A DNA stretch of 64,000 nt from Thioalkalivibrio sp. XN279. GTDB lineage: Bacteria > Pseudomonadota > Gammaproteobacteria > Steroidobacterales > XN24. Shown here one piece after another: positions 42,764 to 50,890 of this stretch. The stretch lies in contig NZ_JAANBD010000029.1 of assembly GCF_011089885.1 (NCBI RefSeq), forward strand, positions 1-64,000. The letters run 5' to 3'. The notes beneath the pieces are model-generated. The model was not told the origin of the DNA. It ran no database searches and was given only the letters and a program-made list of their open reading frames with translations. Each line of letters opens with the position of its first letter. Position 1 is the first letter of the stretch. The position numbers were made by a program, and so were the translations under genes.

Positions 42764-44437
42764 ATGAGCTCAATCGCTTTGTTGTTGGTCGGGCTGGGGA
42801 TGCTGACCGCGGGCTACCTGTTCTACTCGAAGTTCATCGCTGAGCGGATCTACCAGCTCGACCCTGACTTCCGCACGCCGGCGCACGAGTTCCGCGACGG
42901 CGTGGACTACGTGCCGACCAACAAGTTCGTACTCTGGGGGCACCACTTCACCTCCGTGGCCGGCGCCGCGCCCATCGTCGGCCCGGCCATCGCCGTCATC
43001 TGGGGCTGGGGCCCGGCCTTCGCCTGGGTGATCCTCGGCACCATCTTCTTCGCCGGCGTGCACGACTTCGGCGCCTTGTGGGCCAGCGTGCGCAACAAGG
43101 GCAAGTCCATCGGCACGCTCACCGGCAACGTCATCGGCAACCGCGCGCGCAACCTTTTCCTGGTGGTGATCTTCCTGCTGCTGCTGATGGTCAACGCCGC
43201 CTTCGCCGTGGTGATCTCCAACCTGCTGGTGGCGCGGCCGACTGCAGTGATCCCGACCTGGGGCGCGATCGTGGTGGCGGTGATCATCGGCCAGCTCATC
43301 TACCGCTACAAGATGAGCCTGCTGTGGGTGTCCATCGTCGGCGTGGTGGCGCTGTATGCGCTGATCTTCGTCGGCTACGCCTATCCCATCGTGCTGCCCG
43401 AAAGCGTCCTGGGCCTGGGGCCGCGCTCGCAGTGGATCCTGCTGCTGTTCGTCTACGCCGGCGTCGCCTCCATGCTGCCGGTGTGGGTGCTGCTGCAGCC
43501 GCGCGACTACATCAACGGCCTGCAGCTGTTCCTCGGCCTCGGACTGCTCTACGTGGCGGTGCTGATCGGCGCGCCGGACATCGTCGCGCCGGCCTTCAAC
43601 GACAACGTGCCCGCCGGCACGCCCAGCCTGGTGCCGCTGCTGTTCGTCACCATCGCCTGCGGCGCCATCAGCGGCTTCCACGGCCTGGTCTCCTCGGGCA
43701 CCACCTCCAAGCAGCTGGACAAGGAAACCGACGCCCGCTTCGTCGGTTACTTCGGCTCGGTGGGCGAAGGCATGCTGGCGCTGGCGGCGATCATCTGCAC
43801 CACCGCGGGCTTCGCCACGCTGGCCGACTGGGAGGCCATGTACTCCAAGTTCGGCGGCGGCAGCCTGGCGGCCTTCGTGCAGGGCGGCGGCGCCATCCTC
43901 GCCGGCGGCTTCGGCATGCCTGAAGACCTCGGCGCCACCATCCTCGCCGTGATGGCGATCCTGTTCGCCGCCACCACCATGGACACCGGCCTGCGCCTGC
44001 AGCGCTTCGTGGTGCAGGAGGCGGCGGAGATCGCCGGCTTCAAGGTCAACGTGGTGTTCAGCACGCTGATCGCTCTGGGCTTCTGCCTGGCGCTGGCCTT
44101 CGGCGCCGGCGCGGACGGCGCCGGCGGCATGATCATCTGGCCGCTGTTCGGCACCACCAACCAGCTCATGGCCGGCCTCACGCTGTCCATCATCTCGGTG
44201 ATCCTGATCCGCCAGGGACGCCCGGCGGTGTTCACCGCGGTGCCGCTGGCCTTCCTGCTGACCATGTCGATCTACGCGCTGCTGGTGCAGCTGGGCCAGT
44301 TCTACGCGCAGAAGAACTGGCTGCTGCTGGTGATGGACATCGTCATCCTGCTCGCTGCACTGTGGGTGGCGCTGGAAGCCGCCATCGCCATGGGCCGCGG
44401 CGCCAAGGGCACGGCGCCGGTGGCGGCGAAGCGCTGA
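42764..44437 (+). CDS. cstA: CstA-family transporter (carbon starvation protein A)
   Basis: Inner-membrane protein of the CstA family, 557 aa, with about 14-16 hydrophobic helices. Conserved marks include the YVPTNKFVLWGHHFTSVAGA segment and PIVGPAIAVIWGWGPAF near the N-terminus, and SGFHGLVSSGTTSKQL in the middle. E. coli CstA and the paralogue BtsT import peptides or pyruvate. Length is short compared with E. coli CstA (701 aa), matching a shorter subfamily. It begins a three-gene unit with a small Cys-Cys-ending protein and an ArsA-like ATPase. A GGGGGATAAGG ribosome site precedes ATG 42764. Confidence 0.94.
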   Translation: MSSIALLLVGLGMLTAGYLFYSKFIAERIYQLDPDFRTPAHEFRDGVDYVPTNKFVLWGHHFTSVAGAAPIVGPAIAVIWGWGPAFAWVILGTIFFAGVHDFGALWASVRNKGKSIGTLTGNVIGNRARNLFLVVIFLLLLMVNAAFAVVISNLLVARPTAVIPTWGAIVVAVIIGQLIYRYKMSLLWVSIVGVVALYALIFVGYAYPIVLPESVLGLGPRSQWILLLFVYAGVASMLPVWVLLQPRDYINGLQLFLGLGLLYVAVLIGAPDIVAPAFNDNVPAGTPSLVPLLFVTIACGAISGFHGLVSSGTTSKQLDKETDARFVGYFGSVGEGMLALAAIICTTAGFATLADWEAMYSKFGGGSLAAFVQGGGAILAGGFGMPEDLGATILAVMAILFAATTMDTGLRLQRFVVQEAAEIAGFKVNVVFSTLIALGFCLALAFGAGADGAGGMIIWPLFGTTNQLMAGLTLSIISVILIRQGRPAVFTAVPLAFLLTMSIYALLVQLGQFYAQKNWLLLVMDIVILLAALWVALEAAIAMGRGAKGTAPVAAKR

Positions 44438-44444
44438 GGCGGCC

Positions 44445-44717
44445 ATGGGCGAAGACCGCCGGTCGGGTCGCTGGCGTGAAATTTCCGCAGGCCTGCGGGA
44501 GTTCTACGTCGCGCCCTACCGGCGCACCTTCGCCCGCGCGCAGCGCGAGGAGGACGACCTGTTCATGCTGCTGGTGTTTGCCGAGACGCTCGGCGTGCCC
44601 AACCCGGCGGCCTGGTACACGCTGGAGTTGATGCCGCTCCTCTACGAACGCTTCCACGACTGGCACCGGCGCATGGGCATGGAGCATTCGCCGCTGGACC
44701 ACCTGCGATGCTGCTGA
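44445..44717 (+). CDS. Small cory-CC-star-type protein ending in Cys-Cys
   Basis: 90-aa soluble protein whose last two residues before the stop are Cys-Cys (HLRCC). Its central YVAPYRRTFARAQREEDDLF and LFMLLVFAETLGVPNPAAWY segments resemble a small family named cory-CC-star after its C-terminal CC-stop. Function is unknown. It lies 7 nt after cstA and overlaps the ArsA-like ATPase gene by 10 nt, so the three are translated together. The C-terminal Cys pair, placed next to an ArsA/Get3-type ATPase, may serve metal or thiol transfer or be a recognition tag; that is speculation. The family name is from memory and should be confirmed. Confidence 0.75.
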   Translation: MGEDRRSGRWREISAGLREFYVAPYRRTFARAQREEDDLFMLLVFAETLGVPNPAAWYTLELMPLLYERFHDWHRRMGMEHSPLDHLRCC

Positions 44718-45709
44718 GCCTTGCGCGCGAGAAACGCGTGCTGTTTTTCGGCGGCAAGGGCGGCGTCGGCAAGACCACCGTGTCCACCGCCGTGGCCCTG
44801 GCCGAGGCCGACGCCGGGCGGCGCGTGCTGCTGGTGTCCACCGACCCGGCACACAACCTCGGGCACCTCTGGGGCCGTGCGGTGGGACCGGACCCGGTCC
44901 GGCTGGCGCCGGGTCTTGACGGCATGGAGCTGGATCCGGACGTGGTCGTCACGCGCCACCTCGACGAGGTCGGCGCGGCGCTGCGGCGACTGATGCCCGA
45001 GCGCCTGCAGGGCGAGGTGGACCGGCACATGGCGCTGTCGCGGGACGCGCCCGGAATGCAGGAGGCGGCCCTGCTCGAGCGCATCGCGGAGACCGTGCAG
45101 GCCGGGCTCGAAGATTACGAGCTGGTGGTGTTCGACACCGCGCCCTCGGGCCATACGGCGCGCCTCATGGCGCTGCCGGAGATGATGACGGCGTGGACGG
45201 AGGGACTGCTGACGCGGCGCGAGCAGAGCGCGCGCTTCGGCGCCGCGCTGGCGGGCTTGGGGAAGGAAGACCGGGCGCTCGGCGACCGGGTCGTCGGCGA
45301 GACCCCGGGGGGCGGGGAAGAGCGCGACGACCGCATTCGCCACCTGCTTTACCGGCGGCGCGAGAAACTCGCGCTGCTGCGCGACACCCTGGCCGACGGT
45401 GCCCGCACCGCCTTCGTCATCGTGCTCGCAGCGGAACGCCTGCCGGTACTGGAGACCATCGAGTTGGCGCAGAAACTGCAGCGCGCCGGCGTGGCACTGA
45501 GCGCGCTGGTGGTCAACAAGCGCAGTCCCGCGGAGGCAGGCGAGTTCTTCGCCGCTCGCCGTGGCCAGGAAGAGACGCACCTGGCGACCCTGTCGGCGTC
45601 GCTGGGCGACGTGCCACGCCTCGACCTGCCGCTGGTGGCGCGCGACGTCGTCGGGGCCGAGGCCTTGCGCGAATTCGCCGCCCTGCTCAGGGCGCGAGAC
45701 GCTCGATAA
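44708..45709 (+). CDS. ArsA/Get3-type ATPase
   Basis: Deviant-Walker-A ATPase of the ArsA/Get3 (TRC40) family, 333 aa, a single-domain version. FFGGKGGVGKTTVST carries the signature lysine, followed by LLVSTDPAHNL and the switch motif DTAPSGHTARL. No Cys triad for arsenite binding is visible and there is no arsB or arsR nearby, so arsenic resistance is unlikely. Family members either energise ArsB or deliver tail-anchored proteins; with cstA and the small CC protein in the same unit, a role in assembling or controlling that transporter is plausible but untested. Its 3' end overlaps convergent pdxH by 23 nt. Confidence 0.88.
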   Translation: MLLSLAREKRVLFFGGKGGVGKTTVSTAVALAEADAGRRVLLVSTDPAHNLGHLWGRAVGPDPVRLAPGLDGMELDPDVVVTRHLDEVGAALRRLMPERLQGEVDRHMALSRDAPGMQEAALLERIAETVQAGLEDYELVVFDTAPSGHTARLMALPEMMTAWTEGLLTRREQSARFGAALAGLGKEDRALGDRVVGETPGGGEERDDRIRHLLYRRREKLALLRDTLADGARTAFVIVLAAERLPVLETIELAQKLQRAGVALSALVVNKRSPAEAGEFFAARRGQEETHLATLSASLGDVPRLDLPLVARDVVGAEALREFAALLRARDAR

Positions 45710-46322
45710 CCCAGGCGTCGTCCACGCGGCGGTAGCGCAGGCGGTCGTGCAGGCGCGAGGCGCGCCCCTGCCAGAACTCGATCTCCGCCGGGCGGATGCG
45801 GTAGCCGCCCCAGAAGGACGGCAGCGGCACGTCGCCCGTCGAGAACTTGCGCTTCATCTCGTCGAGTTTCATCTCCAGCACCGAGCGGTTGGTGATGACG
45901 CTGCTCTGCTCCGACACCCAGGCGCCGAGCTGGCTGCCGCGGGGGCGGCGGGCGAAGTAACGCAGCGCCTCGGTGGTGCTGATCTTCTCGGCCACGCCGC
46001 GAATACACACCTGGCGCTCCAGCGTCTGCCAGAAGAACAGCATGGCGACGGCGGGATTCTCCGCGATCTGCTGCGCCTTGTGGCTGTGGGTGTTGGTAAA
46101 AAACACGAAGCCGTCGGCGTCGAAATACTTCAGCAGCACCGTGCGCGCGCTCGGGCGGCCGTCGATGCCGGCGGTGGCCAGGGTGCAGGCGTTCACCTCC
46201 GGCTGCGCGACCTCGCGCGCCTGCTGGAACCAGTGCGCGAACTGCTTCACCGGATCCGGGTCCAGGTCGCCGCGGCGAAAGGGTTGCCCGCTGTATTCGC
46301 TTCTCAGGTCTCCGATGTCCAT
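45687..46322 (-). CDS. pdxH: Pyridoxamine 5'-phosphate oxidase
   Basis: FMN enzyme that oxidises pyridoxine/pyridoxamine 5'-phosphate to pyridoxal phosphate with O2. 211 aa, full length. FMN-binding residues lie in RTVLLKYFDADGFVFFTN, and the C-terminal PdxH dimerisation motif has FWGGYRIRPAEIEFWQGR and ending RLHDRLRY. The start ATG 46322 follows AGGAG-like sequence. The product supplies PLP for aminotransferases, in line with the amino-acid catabolic theme. The 3' end overlaps the ArsA-like gene on the other strand; both stop codons are inside the neighbour. Confidence 0.96.
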   Translation of the reverse strand: MDIGDLRSEYSGQPFRRGDLDPDPVKQFAHWFQQAREVAQPEVNACTLATAGIDGRPSARTVLLKYFDADGFVFFTNTHSHKAQQIAENPAVAMLFFWQTLERQVCIRGVAEKISTTEALRYFARRPRGSQLGAWVSEQSSVITNRSVLEMKLDEMKRKFSTGDVPLPSFWGGYRIRPAEIEFWQGRASRLHDRLRYRRVDDAWVIERLAP

Positions 46323-46393
46323 GCGCGCTCCTTTCTGCCGGATTTCTCCCAGACCGTTATTCTAGGACGCGAATGCGCCGAAGGGAGGACCCG

Positions 46394-47968
46394 ATGCGTC
46401 CGGGAAAGATACTGCTCCAATTACTCGCCGCCTGCAGCCTCGCCACGCCCGCGGCGGCCGAGGTGCTGAAAGTCGCCAACCCCGGCCACCCCGCGTCGCT
46501 CGACCCGCACCGCATCACCGGCGTGTGGGAGAACCGTATCGTCGGCGACATGCTCGTCGGGCTGACCACCGAGGGCCGGGGCGGCGCCGTGGTGCCGGGC
46601 GCAGCCGAATCCTGGACGGTGTCGGACGACGGGCTGCACTACGAGTTCGCCCTGCGCGAGCATGCCTGGTCCGACGGTACGCCGGTCACCGCCGACGATT
46701 TCGTGTTCGCATTCCGCCGCATGATGTCGGGCGAGACGACCTCACCCTACGCGCAGTTCTTCTGGGTCATCGAGAACGGCCGCGCCGTCACCTCGGGCGA
46801 GATGCCGCCCCAGGCGCTCGGCGTCGCCGCCCCCGCGCCTGACCGGCTGGTGATCCGGCTGGATCGCCGCACGCCCTATTTTCCCGGGCTGCTGATGCAC
46901 TTCGCCGCCTTCCCGGTGCCGCGGCACGCCGTGGCGGAGCATGGCGAGGACTGGACGAAGCCGGGCAACATGCCCGCCAACGGCGCCTTCCGCCTCGCGG
47001 CCCGCGTGCCCAACGACCACGTGCTGCTGGAAAAGAACCCGGCGTTCTGGGACGCGCCCGCCGTCCGTCTCAAGGGGGTGCAGTATTTCGGCCTCGAGGA
47101 CCGCGACGCGGCGCTGCTGCGCTTCCGCGCCGGCGAACTGCACGTCTTGCGCGACTTCCCGGCCAGTCGCACGGCATGGCTGCGCGAGCGCATGCCCGAC
47201 GCGGTGCACACGGCGCCTTACCTGGGGCTGTCCTTCCTCGCCGTCAACCACCAGCGCGCGGCACTCGGCGACGCGCGCGTGCGCCGGGCGCTGTCCATGG
47301 CGCTGGATCGCGCCACCATCACGGAGAAGGTGCTGGGCAGCGGCGAGCGGCCGGCCTTCAGCCTGGTGCCGCCCGGCACCGCCGGCTACCCCGATCCGGC
47401 GCGCCCTGCGTGGCGCGACCACTCGATGCAGGCGCGACGGGAGGAGGCAAAGGCGCTGATGCAGGCCGCCGGCTTCGGTCCGGGCCAGCCGCTGCAACTG
47501 CGGCTGCGCTATCCCCAGTCTGAGAACGAGCGGCGCGTCGCCATCGCGCTGCAGTCCATGTGGCGCGCGATTCACGTCGACGCCGAGCTGCAGCGGGCCG
47601 AGACCGCGATCCACTACGCCGCCCTGCAACAGGGGGACTTCGACCTTGCCCTCGCCAGCTGGCTCGCGGTGTACGACGACGCGCAGACGTTCACGCTGCT
47701 GCTGCAGACCGAGAGCGGACCGAACAACCTCGGCAACTACAGCAACGCGGAATACGACCGTCTCACCGCGGCGGCCTCGCGCCAGCCCGATCCCGCGGCG
47801 CGCGCGCGCCTGTTGCGCGAGGCCGAGGCGCTGGCCGTGGGCGAACAGGCACTGATCCCGCTCTACCACCACGTCTCGCGCAACCTCGTCAGCCCGCGTG
47901 TCACCGGCTGGGAGGACAACATGCTGGACGTCAACCGCAGCCGGTACCTCGGACTCCGGCCGGAGTGA
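46394..47968 (+). CDS. Oligopeptide ABC transporter substrate-binding protein, OppA-type
   Basis: Periplasmic SBP_bac_5 family protein of 524 aa. A Sec signal peptide (MRPGKILLQLLAACSLATPA, cleaved near AAAEV) is present. The domain starts ASLDPHRITGVWENRIVGDM and has the family region YEFALREHAWSDGTPVTADD, then FRRMMSGETTSPYAQFFW. This is the OppA/MppA branch, which binds oligopeptides. Its permease and ATPase genes are not here, so it must use a transporter encoded elsewhere. ATG 46394 is behind GGGAGG; a Met at 46373 would put charged residues in front of the signal peptide. Confidence 0.9.
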   Translation: MRPGKILLQLLAACSLATPAAAEVLKVANPGHPASLDPHRITGVWENRIVGDMLVGLTTEGRGGAVVPGAAESWTVSDDGLHYEFALREHAWSDGTPVTADDFVFAFRRMMSGETTSPYAQFFWVIENGRAVTSGEMPPQALGVAAPAPDRLVIRLDRRTPYFPGLLMHFAAFPVPRHAVAEHGEDWTKPGNMPANGAFRLAARVPNDHVLLEKNPAFWDAPAVRLKGVQYFGLEDRDAALLRFRAGELHVLRDFPASRTAWLRERMPDAVHTAPYLGLSFLAVNHQRAALGDARVRRALSMALDRATITEKVLGSGERPAFSLVPPGTAGYPDPARPAWRDHSMQARREEAKALMQAAGFGPGQPLQLRLRYPQSENERRVAIALQSMWRAIHVDAELQRAETAIHYAALQQGDFDLALASWLAVYDDAQTFTLLLQTESGPNNLGNYSNAEYDRLTAAASRQPDPAARARLLREAEALAVGEQALIPLYHHVSRNLVSPRVTGWEDNMLDVNRSRYLGLRPE

Positions 47969-48032
47969 GCTGCCGGGACCATTGCGGTAGTTGCGCTATG
48001 CTTGGCGCGCCAAGTCCCCAAGGAGCCAGGCC

Positions 48033-48665
48033 GTGAAGCTTTACGACATGCGCGTCGCCCCCAATCCGCGCCGGGTGCGCATCTTCCTTGCCGAGAAAGG
48101 CATCGAGATCCCGACGGTGGAAATCAACATCCGCGCCGGAGAGAACCTGCAACCCGGCTTTCTCGCCGTCAATCCGCGCGGCGTGCTGCCCGCGCTGGAA
48201 CTCGACGACGGCACCGTGATCGACGAGTCGACCGCCATCTGCCGCTACTTCGAGGCGCTGCAACCCGAGCCGCCGCTGCTCGGCACCACGCCGCTGGAGA
48301 TCGCCCTGGTGGAGTGCTGGAACAGGCGCATCGAGTTCGACGCCGGACAGGCCGTGATCGACGCCTTCAGGAACAGCTATCCGCCGTATGCCGACCGGGC
48401 CGTGCCCGGGCGCAGCGGGATGCCCGCCATCCCCGCCCTGGTGGAGCGGGGGCGCGTGCGCCTGGCCGAGTTCTTCCCGGTCATCGAACAGCGGCTGCGC
48501 GAGTCGGAGTTCGTCGCCGGCCCGAAGTTCTCCCTCGCCGACATCACCCTGCTGTGCATCACGGACTTCGCCCGCGCGCTGAAGATGACGGTACCGGAAG
48601 ACGACGTGCCGAATTTCCTGCGCTGGCACGCCACGGTCTCGGCGCGGCCGAGCGCGACCGCCTAG
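48033..48665 (+). CDS. Glutathione S-transferase family protein
   Basis: GST of 210 aa. The thioredoxin-fold N-terminal domain starts (M)KLYDMRVAPNPRRVRIFLAE, with a Pro-Asn-Pro in place of the catalytic Ser/Tyr/Cys context, and the cis-Pro/ESTAIC motif of the glutathione site (LDDGTVIDESTAICRYFE). The C-terminal helical domain contains FSLADITLLCI, the usual N-capping segment. GTG 48033 has AAGGAG about 8 nt upstream. Class and substrate are uncertain. A perfect 22-bp palindrome follows the stop and precedes the convergent gene. Confidence 0.9.
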   Translation: MKLYDMRVAPNPRRVRIFLAEKGIEIPTVEINIRAGENLQPGFLAVNPRGVLPALELDDGTVIDESTAICRYFEALQPEPPLLGTTPLEIALVECWNRRIEFDAGQAVIDAFRNSYPPYADRAVPGRSGMPAIPALVERGRVRLAEFFPVIEQRLRESEFVAGPKFSLADITLLCITDFARALKMTVPEDDVPNFLRWHATVSARPSATA

Positions 48666-48679
48666 CGCGACGTAGCGCG

Positions 48680-48701
48680 GGCGCGACGCCGGCGTCGCGC
48701 C
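48680..48701. terminator. 22-bp perfect palindrome between convergent genes
   Basis: The two 11-nt arms 48680-48690 and 48691-48701 are exact inverted copies (GGCGCGACGCC/GGCGTCGCGCC) with no loop spare. The palindrome fills the 36-bp space between the GST stop and the stop of the convergent gene. No T-run follows on either side, so it may only stall polymerase or protect RNA ends; a bidirectional terminator is the simplest reading. Confidence 0.5.
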
Positions 48702-49178
48702 TCAGTCCTTGCTGGCCAGGCGCCGCTCCAGCTCGGCGACCTTCTCCTTGAGCTCATAGACGCTGCGCGCCAGCGCATCCAGCGTCTGCGGCACGAAGCT
48801 GCCGGCGGGCGCGCCGCGGAACAGCTGCTCCATGGACTTGACGAACTCCCGGTCCTCGAGCGCGGCCTCGCCTACCTTGGACAGCGAGAAACGCGGGTGC
48901 TCGACCGGGGCCAGCACCTCGATGGCGACCCAGCGCGCGGCAGTGCGCCGATCCTCATCCGCCAGCGCGGGATGCTGCCACCAGGAGATCTCCGTGACCT
49001 GCTCCGGGTGTGCGGTCATCTGGCGCAGCGCCTCGCTCGGCGCCGTGAAGGCGAACAGGTGCTCCTCGGCCAGCTGGCGCAGGTTGGCGGCCGAGCCGAC
49101 GGTGAGCGCCTGCTGGTGTTCGTAGAGCGCGTAGACGCCCGGTCCATCCGGGAACTTGTTCAGGCTGAAACGGCTCAT
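48702..49178 (-). CDS. Protein with degenerate GIY-YIG-like N-terminus and coiled-coil end
   Basis: 158-aa protein of unknown function. The N-terminal DGPGVYALYEHQQALTVGSA followed by ANLRQLAEEHL has the layout of a GIY-YIG nuclease core: GVY for GIY, TVG for YIG, and then NLR with a helix. The second tyrosine is replaced (LTVG), and the catalytic Arg/Glu cannot be located with certainty, so it is probably not an active nuclease. The C-terminus (LDALARSVYELKEKVAELER) is a coiled coil. ATG 49178 is preceded by AAGGGAAG. The stop touches a 22-bp palindrome shared with the convergent GST gene. Confidence 0.75.
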   Translation of the reverse strand: MSRFSLNKFPDGPGVYALYEHQQALTVGSAANLRQLAEEHLFAFTAPSEALRQMTAHPEQVTEISWWQHPALADEDRRTAARWVAIEVLAPVEHPRFSLSKVGEAALEDREFVKSMEQLFRGAPAGSFVPQTLDALARSVYELKEKVAELERRLASKD

Positions 49179-49248
49179 GGTGTCTTCCCTTTCTGCTACA
49201 CCCCAATTCTAGTCCGTCCGGTGCGGGCGGTATCGGGGCTTGCCGCAG

Positions 49249-49926
49249 TCAGGGGGCGGGTGCGGCGTCCGGCTGGCGCTCCGGCACCGCGGCCTGGAAC
49301 GCGTCCAGCTCACCGCAGGCCGCCTCGATGCGCAGCAGCGTCGGGCAGGCATCCAATGGGCACTCGTAGCGCCGCGCGTTATAGAGCTGCGGCACCAGGC
49401 AGCAGTCGGCCAGCCCGGGGGCGTCGCCGTGGCAGAAACGACCGGTCTCGGCGTCGCGCGCCAGGCGGGTCTCCAGGGCTTCGAGCCCCACCCTGACCCA
49501 ATGGCGGTACCACGCCTGCCGCTGCGCCTCCCCGGCACCCATGTGTGCGTCGAGATATTGCAGCACGCGCAGGTTGTTGAGGGGGTGCAGGTCGCCTGCC
49601 ACCAGCTGGGCCAGGCTGCGCACGCGCGCCCGACCGGCGGCGTCGGCTGGCAGGAGCGCGGGTGCGGGGCGGGTCTCCTCGAGATACTCGATGATCGCCA
49701 GCGACTGGCTCAGGAGCTGGCCGTCGATCGCCAGCGCCGGCACCAGGCCCTGCGGGTTCAGGCGCAGGTAGTCGGGACGCCGCTGCTCACCGCCGTCGCG
49801 CAGCAGGTGCACGGCCCTGGAGGTCCACGCCATGGCCTTCAGGTTGAGCGCGATCCGGACGCGCCACGCGGCGGTGCTGCGCCAGTAGCCGTAGAGCGTG
49901 GCCGGTTCAGCGCCGGTAGGGCTCAT
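49249..49926 (-). CDS. maiA: Maleylacetoacetate isomerase (zeta-class GST)
   Basis: Glutathione-dependent isomerase that turns maleylacetoacetate into fumarylacetoacetate in tyrosine breakdown. 225 aa. The zeta-class start LYGYWRSTAAWRVRIALNLK is present, with STAAWR at the place of the catalytic SSCSWR motif: the Cys is replaced by Ala, as in several bacterial zeta enzymes. LNPQGLVPAL and SLAIIEYLEETRP follow. ATG 49926 overlaps the end of the fumarylacetoacetase gene by 20 nt. It closes the hppD-hmgA-fahA-maiA operon, read from the minus strand. Confidence 0.92.
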   Translation of the reverse strand: MSPTGAEPATLYGYWRSTAAWRVRIALNLKAMAWTSRAVHLLRDGGEQRRPDYLRLNPQGLVPALAIDGQLLSQSLAIIEYLEETRPAPALLPADAAGRARVRSLAQLVAGDLHPLNNLRVLQYLDAHMGAGEAQRQAWYRHWVRVGLEALETRLARDAETGRFCHGDAPGLADCCLVPQLYNARRYECPLDACPTLLRIEAACGELDAFQAAVPERQPDAAPAP

Positions 49927-50890
49927 AGGCATGCTCGATGGCGCCGAAAATCGAATGCCCCGCACGGTCGAACATCTCCACCCGCACGCGCGCCCCGAAA
50001 GACAGGAACGGCGTCGTCGGCTTGCCGTCGCGGATGATTTCCAGCATGCGCTTCTCCGCCATGCAGGAGGCCCCCAGGGATTCGTCCTGGTTCGCCACCG
50101 TGCCGGAGCCGATGATGGTGCCCGCGGCCAGCGGCCGGGTCTTCGCCGCATGGGCGATGAGCTCGAAGAAGGAAAACTGCATGTCCACACCGGCCTCGGG
50201 CGCGCCGAAGCGCTCGCCGTCGAGCGTGGTCACCAGCGGCAGGTGCACCTTGCCGTCGCGCCAGGCGTCGCCCAGCTCGTCGGGCGTGACCATGACCGGC
50301 GACAGCGCCGAGCGCGGCTTGCTGTGCAGGAAGCCGAAGCCCTTGGCCAGCTCGGCCGGGATCAGGTTGCGCAGCGAGACGTCGTTCACCAGGCAGACCA
50401 GCTGCACGTAGTCGCCCGCCTCCTCGGCGCCCACGCCCATGGGGACGTCCGAGGTGACCACGCAGACCTCGGACTCGAAGTCGATGCCGTAGTCCTCGCT
50501 GGCCACCGGGATGGTCCCGACCGGCGGCAGGAACCCGTCGGACGCCGCCTGGTACATCAGGGGATCGGTGAGGAAGCTGGGCGGCATCTCGGCGCCGCGG
50601 GCACGCCGCACGCGCTCCACGTGCGCGAGATAGGCGCTGCCGTCGAGGAACTGGTAAGCGCGCGGCAGCGGTGCGGCCAGGTCGCCGACGGCGAGGTCGA
50701 AGGCATCCCCGGCCTCGCCCTGCTCCAGCGCCTCCGCCTGCGCGCGCAGCAGCGGGCTGCAGCGATCCCAGTCGTCCAGCGCCGCCTGCAGGGTCGGCGC
50801 CGCCGCCGCCCGCGCCGCACGCGACAGGTCGCGGCTGACGACGACCAGGGCGCCGTCGCGCCCCCCGTTCTTGAGGCTGGCGAGCTTCAC
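49907..50890 (-). CDS. fahA: Fumarylacetoacetase
   Basis: Hydrolyses fumarylacetoacetate to fumarate and acetoacetate. 327 aa, the short bacterial form. FAH-fold metal ligands are recognisable in the segment VASEDYGIDFESEVCVVTSD, and downstream in GTIIGSGTVANQDES and GFGFLHSKPRSALSP. The start is GTG 50890 inside the stop of hmgA (GTGA, 4-nt overlap); the frame is open further upstream but only as shadow of hmgA. The acetoacetate produced can be activated by the acetoacetyl-CoA synthetase at 15018-16985. Confidence 0.94.
   Translation of the reverse strand: MKLASLKNGGRDGALVVVSRDLSRAARAAAAPTLQAALDDWDRCSPLLRAQAEALEQGEAGDAFDLAVGDLAAPLPRAYQFLDGSAYLAHVERVRRARGAEMPPSFLTDPLMYQAASDGFLPPVGTIPVASEDYGIDFESEVCVVTSDVPMGVGAEEAGDYVQLVCLVNDVSLRNLIPAELAKGFGFLHSKPRSALSPVMVTPDELGDAWRDGKVHLPLVTTLDGERFGAPEAGVDMQFSFFELIAHAAKTRPLAAGTIIGSGTVANQDESLGASCMAEKRMLEIIRDGKPTTPFLSFGARVRVEMFDRAGHSIFGAIEHAYEPYRR

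Noticed and set aside
44708-45709. Arsenite efflux ATPase ArsA
   Set aside because: Single ATPase domain, no Cys ligands for As(III), and no arsB, arsD or arsR near it; kept as ArsA/Get3-type of unknown role.
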